A model generated the notes under the pieces. The model made no database searches and had not been told where the DNA came from. It worked only from the letters and a program-made list of their open reading frames with translations. From positions 124,001 through 188,000 of the forward strand of contig CAYXTO010000003.1 in assembly GCA_964468045.1 (NCBI GenBank): a stretch of 64,000 bases of DNA, given 5' to 3'. The position numbers and the translations under genes are program-made. Every line of letters begins with the position of its first letter. Position 1 is the stretch's first letter. Shown one piece after another: positions 33,764-40,800 of this stretch. Origin of the DNA: JAWKXU01 sp964468045 (GTDB lineage Bacteria > Pseudomonadota > Alphaproteobacteria > Sphingomonadales > Sphingomonadaceae).

Positions 33764-36025
33764 ATGTCTGATCTAATCGATGCTGAAACGGTGCAAACCC
33801 ATCGGAGGATATGCCCCTTCTGTGAGCAGAATTGCGCCACACTGGTGAAGGTGGATCATTCGACCGGTCAGGTCCTCCAAGTGCGAGGAGACAAGGATGA
33901 TCCCCTAAGCCAGGGATTCGTTTGCCCGAAATCTGTCGCGGTGAAGGATCTTCATCATGATCCCGATCGCTTGCGCGGCCCGATGGTCAAGCGAAATGGA
34001 AAGTTTGAACCGATCGGCTGGGACGAAGCTTATGATCTGGCCGCGGAGAAACTTCGGGAAGTACAAGGAAGGCACGGTTCAGATGCCGTAGGGTTTTACG
34101 CGGGAACTTCTATCGGGCATGTGCAGGGGATCGCGCTTTACACCCCGACACTGCTGACCGCCCTGCAGACCACCCAGATATTTTCCTCCTCAAGCGTCGA
34201 CTGCCATCCCCATTTTCTTGTCGCTGCCGCGATGTTCGGCGCGCTGTCGTCATTGCCGGTGCCGGATATCGACAATTGTGACTATCTGGTGGTGATCGGC
34301 GCCAATCCCTACCAGTCCAATGGCAGCTTCCTGACCGCGCCCAATGTGCCAGGGCGATTGCGCGCGATCCAGGAGCGTGGCGGCAAGGTAGTCGTAATTG
34401 ACCCGCGTAGAACCGAAACCGCAAAGGCTGCGGATTGGCATCTGCCTATCGAGCCGAGCGCCGATGCCGCCTTGCTCCTGGCGATCGTCCGGACCCTGTT
34501 CGAGGAAGGGCAGATCAAGCTGCGTCATATCGAACTCTACGCCCGTAATGTCGAAAGGCTAAAGCATCTCGCCAAGCCATTTACGCCAGAACGCGTGGCT
34601 CTTGCCACGGGCATTGATGCAACCGATATCCGGCGCCTCGCCCGTGAAATCTCGGAGGCGGACCGCGCTTGTGTCTATGGCCGGTTGGGTTCCAGCATGC
34701 AGAGCTTTGGGTCAGTCACCAACTGGCTGATCAATGCAATCAATGCGCTAACCGGCAATCTCGATCGCGTCGGCGGCGCGATGTTCGCCAATGCGGTGTT
34801 CGATCCGGTAATCCTTTCACAGCGATATGCGGACGGCAGCATCCCCTATGGCCGCTATCAATCGCGCGTGAGCCAGTTTCCGGAACTTGCCGGCCAGTTT
34901 CCTGCTGGTTTGATGATCGAGGAAATGGAAACGCCGGGAGAAGGTCAGATCAAGGCGTTGATCAGCATGGGAGCCAACCCGGTGATTTCCAATGCCAATG
35001 GCGGGGGTAGGCTTAGCAAGGCGTTGGAAGAGCTGGAGTTCATGCTCTCATTTGACATCTATATCAATGAGACAACTCGTCATGCGGATCTGATACTGCC
35101 TTCCCCATCACAGCTATCACATTCCGACTTCATGCTATTTTATGCGATGTTTGCAGTGCATGGATATACGAAATATGCCGCTCCAATATTCGATCTGCAG
35201 CCAAATGAGCGTCATGACAGCGAGGCAATCTGCGAAATAGTTGCCCGGCTTTCTGGCATCACTCGCCAGCAAGCTGACGAGAACACATTGCGAATGGTGT
35301 TCGACCAGTTGCGAGCAGAAGGACAGCCGGTGCTCAGCAAGATGAGCTTTGAGCAATTGTTGCAGCACTTGGGCAGCGAAGAGGGTGAGGATCGGATCTT
35401 CGACATGTTGCTCAGGGCTGGCCAGTATGGCGACAACTTTGGCGAGCGGCCGGAAGGGCTGACGCTGGCAAAGCTGAAGGAGCATGGCGAGGCAATGGAT
35501 TTCGGGCCCTTGCAACCCCGTATAGCCGATATGATCCATCTACCGGATGGAAAGATTGATTTTGCGCCCGAGTTGCTTGTGGCTGATCTTGCCAGGCTTG
35601 AAGAATGGCTGGACGAAGACAGATCCAACCAGTTGCGCTTAGTCGGTCGACGGCAGGTGCGCAGCTGCAATACCTGGATGCACAATTTCCCATCCTTGGC
35701 CAAAGGACCGGAATTATGCGTGCTGCTGATCAACCCTCACGATGCGAATGAGCGCGGCATTACCGACGGAATGAAGGTTACTCTCAGATCCAGCCAGGGC
35801 CAGGTAAGGGTGCCGGTAAGATTGAGTGACGAAATGCGCCGAGGGGTTATCAGTCTGCCTCATGGTTGGGGACACGATGATCCTGAGGTTCCTGGGCAGC
35901 CGTATGCAAAATCCCGTCCAGGCGCGAACTACAATTTGCTTGCCGATGAGAAGTTGATTGATGTGCCATCCGGCAATATTAATCTCAATTACATTCCGGT
36001 CGATATTGTTGTTGAGACTGCGTAA
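33764..36025 (+). CDS. Molybdopterin-dependent oxidoreductase (DMSO reductase superfamily)
   Basis: A 753-residue cytoplasmic enzyme (no TAT signal). A 4Fe-4S site is C17-x2-C20-x3-C24-x29-C54, followed by MopB domains: GWDEAYDLAAEKL, a possible Mo-ligand region FSSSSVDCHPHF at residues 140-151, LVVIGANPYQSNGS, and VVVIDPRRTETAKAADWHL. C-terminal NINPHDANERGI- and ISLPHGWGHDDPEVPGQPYA-like segments bind molybdopterin. No electron-transfer or membrane subunit gene is adjacent. Family members include reductases, dehydrogenases and hydroxylating or hydrating enzymes, so the reaction is open. A/T-rich leader DNA of 57 bases separates it from the TonB receptor gene. Confidence 0.88.
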   Translation: MSDLIDAETVQTHRRICPFCEQNCATLVKVDHSTGQVLQVRGDKDDPLSQGFVCPKSVAVKDLHHDPDRLRGPMVKRNGKFEPIGWDEAYDLAAEKLREVQGRHGSDAVGFYAGTSIGHVQGIALYTPTLLTALQTTQIFSSSSVDCHPHFLVAAAMFGALSSLPVPDIDNCDYLVVIGANPYQSNGSFLTAPNVPGRLRAIQERGGKVVVIDPRRTETAKAADWHLPIEPSADAALLLAIVRTLFEEGQIKLRHIELYARNVERLKHLAKPFTPERVALATGIDATDIRRLAREISEADRACVYGRLGSSMQSFGSVTNWLINAINALTGNLDRVGGAMFANAVFDPVILSQRYADGSIPYGRYQSRVSQFPELAGQFPAGLMIEEMETPGEGQIKALISMGANPVISNANGGGRLSKALEELEFMLSFDIYINETTRHADLILPSPSQLSHSDFMLFYAMFAVHGYTKYAAPIFDLQPNERHDSEAICEIVARLSGITRQQADENTLRMVFDQLRAEGQPVLSKMSFEQLLQHLGSEEGEDRIFDMLLRAGQYGDNFGERPEGLTLAKLKEHGEAMDFGPLQPRIADMIHLPDGKIDFAPELLVADLARLEEWLDEDRSNQLRLVGRRQVRSCNTWMHNFPSLAKGPELCVLLINPHDANERGITDGMKVTLRSSQGQVRVPVRLSDEMRRGVISLPHGWGHDDPEVPGQPYAKSRPGANYNLLADEKLIDVPSGNINLNYIPVDIVVETA

Positions 36026-36206
36026 TATATACCGCTTGGAATTTCATCTGGCGCATCGATTTGCCATCATAGACGACGAAAACGCATCGATAAGCGCGTG
36101 GCCTCGGTGCCTATAGGGGAAGCCGTCTATAGATGGAGAAGACTCCTACTCGTCACCTTGAGGCCCGACATCGCACGTTGTCCGAAAAACGTTCCTTACC
36201 AATCGC

Positions 36207-36813
36207 TCATGAAACGATGGATTTTCCGGTCGGTTGCGGCGTCCAGCGCCCATTCTCCCGAACAAGGCGAAATTGCGTACCGTAGGCGCCGAGGTTTCCG
36301 AAAGCAGCTGTCGCCCAAAAGATCGGGACGCCGTGTGCATCGCGGGATTCGATCCTCACACTATAGAGGATCGCGTTCGCTTGGGTCGCAAATGACGAAA
36401 GGGAACTCATCGAACCTGCAGTGCGAGGCGGGGACGGCAGGCAGGTGCAATATCCCGGCCAAGCGTGCGATCACGCGTTCCGGAGCATCCTTGACGGCCC
36501 GATCGCCGAGGTCTTGCATGGCAACGCAGACGGCGCGCTTGTCCTCCCCTGGCCTCGCCTGGGCAAGCGCCGCGTCAAACATCGCATCGATTTGAGCATC
36601 GTCGAGACCGCTGGTATCCGCGATGCCCGCAAGGGCGATAGCCTGGCCCCTTTCGAAACTCGAGCCGGGTGCGAGCGGGGGAGAGAAGGGTTCCGGCGCA
36701 CGCTCCCGCATGGGAGGCTCGTTATCGGCGAGGGCGTGTTGGGCTGGCTTGCAGCCCGTCAGGCCGACGGCTGCAAAAATCGCAGCAGGAACGATACCAA
36801 CTAACGCCCTCAC
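36207..36813 (-). pseudogene. Frameshifted hypothetical lipoprotein
   Basis: From a GTG at 36813 (GGGAG upstream) a frame encodes an N-terminal lipoprotein signal VRALVGIVPAAIFAAVGLTGC, a Pro/Glu-rich linker, and a domain running to HCRFDEFPFVICDPSERD, then hits a stop at 36361. A second frame over 36410-36207 continues the same apparent domain: ILYSVRIESRDAHG, then FRLVRENGRWTPQPTGK to a stop at 36207. Joining the two requires skipping one base near 36365-36400. The gene is either broken by an indel or the base call is wrong. I do not recognise the family. Confidence 0.6.
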
Positions 36814-36996
36814 ATGACTGCTCCCGCCCAGGATAACACTCAAATCATACTCGCCGCATGCGTTCTCAATCAGCTTGCGAAGCTTCTGATCCTCACGCTT
36901 CAACGGGCCGCGCGCTTCACGCTGTTCCAAGCGGTGTGAACTTCGGAACAGTTATACCCGGCTGCCGTTTTATAGCTAAATTGAGAGGAGCTTCAT

Positions 36997-37077
36997 ATGC
37001 GGTCCGGATTGCTCTGGCTGATCGGTGTGCCAATCCCGTTAATATTGCTGCTAGCCTACTGCACGGGTCATTTTTGA
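36997..37077 (+). CDS. 26-residue putative membrane peptide
   Basis: The ATG at 36997 follows AGGAG (36986-36990) at ideal spacing and opens a frame of 26 codons ending at TGA 37075-37077. The product, MRSGLLWLIGVPIPLILLLA then YCTGHF, is one hydrophobic helix with a central Pro-x-Pro, resembling very short single-helix proteins common in alphaproteobacteria (as I recall, of the form MR-x-LLWLLGVPIPIIIL). It is too short for standard gene finders. The function is unknown. Confidence 0.6.
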   Translation: MRSGLLWLIGVPIPLILLLAYCTGHF

Positions 37078-37237
37078 CTATCTGCGCAGAACAATGGCAG
37101 ATTGGGCTGAACTTCCCTCATCGCCATCCGCTGAATCGTAACCGTTACTAGGCTGAGTTGTTCGACTCCACCGAAAACCGGGAACCATTGCCTTGATCAC
37201 CCCTTCTCTTGAGGTGCCTGAAACCCGGAGAAGGAAG

Positions 37238-37384
37238 ATGCCTGACCAAAATGGGACCAAGTCAAACCCGAACCATGATGGCGACCGGGAGCCCAAATAT
37301 CAGCCGCAACAAGATCAGGAACGCGACCGCGAGAAAGAAGAGGAAAGGCGAAGGCAATGCGGACAGCAACACGATGACATGTAG
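37238..37384 (+). CDS. Possible small hydrophilic protein
   Basis: ATG 37238 follows GGAGAAGGAAG and opens a 48-codon frame whose product is rich in Asp, Gln, Glu, Arg and Asn (MPDQNGTKSNPNHDGDREPK and onward to QCGQQHDDM). Low-complexity hydrophilic proteins of this size occur in sphingomonads, but nothing independent supports it. The opposite strand encodes a hydrophobic stretch that is probably just its complement. Call with low confidence. Confidence 0.3.
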   Translation: MPDQNGTKSNPNHDGDREPKYQPQQDQERDREKEEERRRQCGQQHDDM

Positions 37385-37532
37385 CTCCACAATCCCTGGC
37401 TGGATTTCGCAGTCCCTTGTCGCCGCAGGCAAAATGACGATGAAGTCCTCAGCACAATAGGAGTTTGAGCGCGATCTGTTGATTGAATGCGCGCAGTCGG
37501 GGCTGCCCGTGCCCAAAATACAGGGAAATTAT

Positions 37533-37610
<78 letters not shown>

Positions 37611-37635
37611 ACCCTGAGCCGATCGGCTGGTGCAA

Positions 37636-37711
37636 TGGTGGGCCCGGCAGGATTCGAACCCGCGACCTAGCCGTTATGAGCGGCCAGCTCTAACCGCTGA
37701 GCTACAGGCCC
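37636..37711 (-). tRNA. tRNA with CAT anticodon, likely tRNA-Ile2
   Basis: The 76-base reverse complement has acceptor stem GGGCCTG/CGGGCCC, D arm GCTCAGCGGTTAGAGC, anticodon stem GGCCG/CGGCT with loop CTCATAA (anticodon CAT), T arm GCGGG-TTCGAAT-CCTGC, and encoded CCA. A CAT anticodon means elongator Met, initiator Met or Ile2 (lysidine-modified). It lacks the three G-C pairs typical of initiator tRNA and closely resembles E. coli ileX in the GTTAGAGC and CTCATAACGGCT segments, so Ile2 is preferred. Confidence 0.93.
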
Positions 37712-37820
37712 CGATTGCGGGGGGTGGCCTAGCTTGCGCGTAGGCAAGAGGCAAGCGCCGATGCAAAACCTCGGCGCCGCCATGCTCCGCAGAAAAGCTG
37801 TTGAGCTTCCCCCCAAAAGA

Positions 37821-40800
37821 TCAGAACGCCAGATTGATGCCCACATTCAACTGGGTTCCGGTTCCACCGCCGAACTCCCCTTGATATGCCGCCATGAGAC
37901 GGAAGTTGGGTGATAGCTGGGCGCTGAATCCGGCTCCTGCGGTCAGGACCGTTTCCTTGCGCGCCGCGCCCAGTACCGTGAACGAGGTATCCATCCCGGC
38001 CAATGCAGCGGTGGCCTGGGGGAGATCGCCTTCCAGTTGATGGCGAACGCCCAGTTGCAGCCAAGGCTGGAATATCGTGTCACTTCCCTGGCGGCCACGC
38101 AATGTGACGGCTCCGTCCACGAATGTGGCGTTCAACCGCTTCTTGTCGACTTCAAGCGCAAAGGCGTCGCTGCCGGTTTCGATGGTTGACCCACGGCGTG
38201 TCGAAACGTGGGTGATCCCCACTTGCGGTTCGATCGCCCATCCATCGGAGAGCGCGACTTCATATCCCGCGGTCGCATCGAGGACGAGACTGTGCAGATC
38301 GTATTTGGTCGATGCGACATCCTCATCGCCAGGGACCACCCGCCTGGTTTTCGCCTTGCTCCAATCATAAGCAAGAAGGGCGGAAAGATTGAAGCCGCCG
38401 GCAGCAATTTTCCCGGTAACGCCAGCAGTCAGGCCATCCGCATCCGTTTTGGAGCCCAAGCCCTTTATGCGCTGCTCGCTGTCCAGATAGCCGATGAAGG
38501 CGGCGATGGAGCCGCTTTCGCTGCCATATCCTATTCCGCCCACCATGCCGTAGCCATCGTTCTTCGCGCGCGAGGTGCCGGCGGCGCTATTGCCGCGCAC
38601 CGGCCGCCAGTTTCCGAGGGCGCCGGCAAACGTGAAGAGCTGAGGCTCCGCAAGAGACGGTGCCGCAATGCCGGAACGGAACGTCTTGGCCAGGCTGAGG
38701 CCATTCTCAACGCCGAGTTGGGATGCCGCGGCGTATGGTTCCGGCGTGACAAGCGCGAAGGCCGGGGCGCTCGCATAGCCATTCGAGGCCAGAAGCGAGG
38801 GCACCGCCTCCAGCAATGCCGTTCCGGCATCTCCGGAGATCAGCAATCCATTGACGTAATCTATCGCCGCCCTTGCCTGCGGTGTCGTGCCTTCGGCGGC
38901 AAGGAACGTGCCCATGAGCTGCAGGCGATTATCGGTTGCGCCATCGAAATAGCGCAGAAAGCCCTGAATTGCGGACTGGTCCCATGTGCCGATCGCGAAT
39001 TCGCCCGTGATGCTGTCCGCGATGATCATGTCATGTACGATACCTGGCGTCAGCGGACGATTGCCTGTCATGTTCAGCACGGCATCCCCGGCAATGGTGA
39101 GATTGCCGTCGATGATGAGCTGATCGCTTTGGCCAGGGGCGGGCACGAATTCAAAGGTCGTGATGGATCCGCTTGCCAGGGAAACATCGCCGACCACCGT
39201 CATGATCGCCGGCGACGCGCCTGGCGAGAGCGTTCCCCCGGAAGCCACCGCGATGTCGCCGACCACTGTCCCGGCACTGCCGAAGGTTGCGCCGGAAGCC
39301 ACATCCACGTTCGCCGTGATAACGGAGCCGGACGCGCCGATCAGGCGGCCAGATAGGATATCGATCTGATCGAAGGTAGCCTCCCCGCCGACCTTGCCGA
39401 GGCCGCCGTTGACCTGGAACTGTTCGATTTGCGCGAAGCCCGACAGGTCGAGCACCGGAAGATCCTGTTCGGACGAAGCATCGGCGAATTTCGCCTGGAC
39501 CTTGTCCGTCCCGGCGCCGCCATTGACATCGCCGCCAATCGCCCAGTCGCCGGTGAGAAGCAGGGTATCGTCGCCCTCGCCAAGATCGATCAGGCCCGTG
39601 ATGGTGCCCTGATTGGCAAGCTGATCATTGCCCGCGCCGGTCAGCACATCGCCGGTGATCGTGCCGGTTTGCGTGAAGCTGTTGCTTGCTGATCCGAAAG
39701 TCACATCGCCGGTAAGTGCCCCGGCGTTGCCGAACGTGCTGCCGTCAGCGACATTCACATTGCCTGAAATCACCGCATCGGCCGCAATGCCGAGGCTACC
39801 GGACTGGATGTCGATCTCGTCGAAAGCGGCTTCGCCGCCAATTGTCCCGGTGCCGCCACTCACCGTGAACTGTTCCAGCGCGGTAAAGCCAGAGAGATCG
39901 AGCACGGCAGGCTCTTCACCGGACAGCACATCGGCGAATGTCGCCTGCACCTTGTCCGTCCCGGCGCCGCCATTCACATCGCCGCCGATCGCCCAGTCGC
40001 CGGTGAGAAGCAGCGTATCGTCCCCGTCACCCAGGTCGATCAGCCCGGTTATGGTCCCGGTGTTGGCAAGCTGATCATCGCCGCCGCCCGCAAAGACGTT
40101 GCCATCCACGGTTCCGCCGTTGGCGAGAACGTCGTCTCCACCAGTCGGTTCGATGGCAGGCTCCGCCTGGACCGCCATCAGCGAGAACGCGGCTAGTGCA
40201 GCAGGCGCACTGTCCGCGCCTTCTCCATCGAGATGGATGTCTCCGACGATATTGCCATCATTGCCCAGGTTGTCGCTGCCGGTGCCCGAAGCGACATTGC
40301 CATTGATGGTTCCGCCCGCTCCGTTGGTGAACTGATTGTTGCCAGCTCCCAGGTCGATGGCGCCATTGATGGTTCCTTCATTCTGGACGCTGTCGTCGCC
40401 ATTGCCGGAAACGACATTGCCGGTGATGGTTCCGGTCGCTCCATTCGCGAATTGATTGTCGCCAGCCCCCAGATCGACCGTTCCCTGGATCGCTCCTCCA
40501 TTCTGGACATTGTCATTGCCATTACCGGAGACGACATTGCCGACGATCGAGCCTCCCTCGGCGTTGGCGAACTCGTTATTACCCGTGCCCAGATTCACGG
40601 TGCCATTGATCGTCCCTGCATTCTGGAGGCTGTTGTTCCCTTCGCCGAGATCGATATCGCCATTGATCGTGCCGGTCTGGATCAGGCTGTCATTACCGGT
40701 CCCCAGCGAGACATTCCCATTCACGGTTCCATTCTGCTGATAGGTATCGTTACCCGCGCCGAGCGCGACATCACCGTCCAGCGTGCCTTCATTGCCGAGG

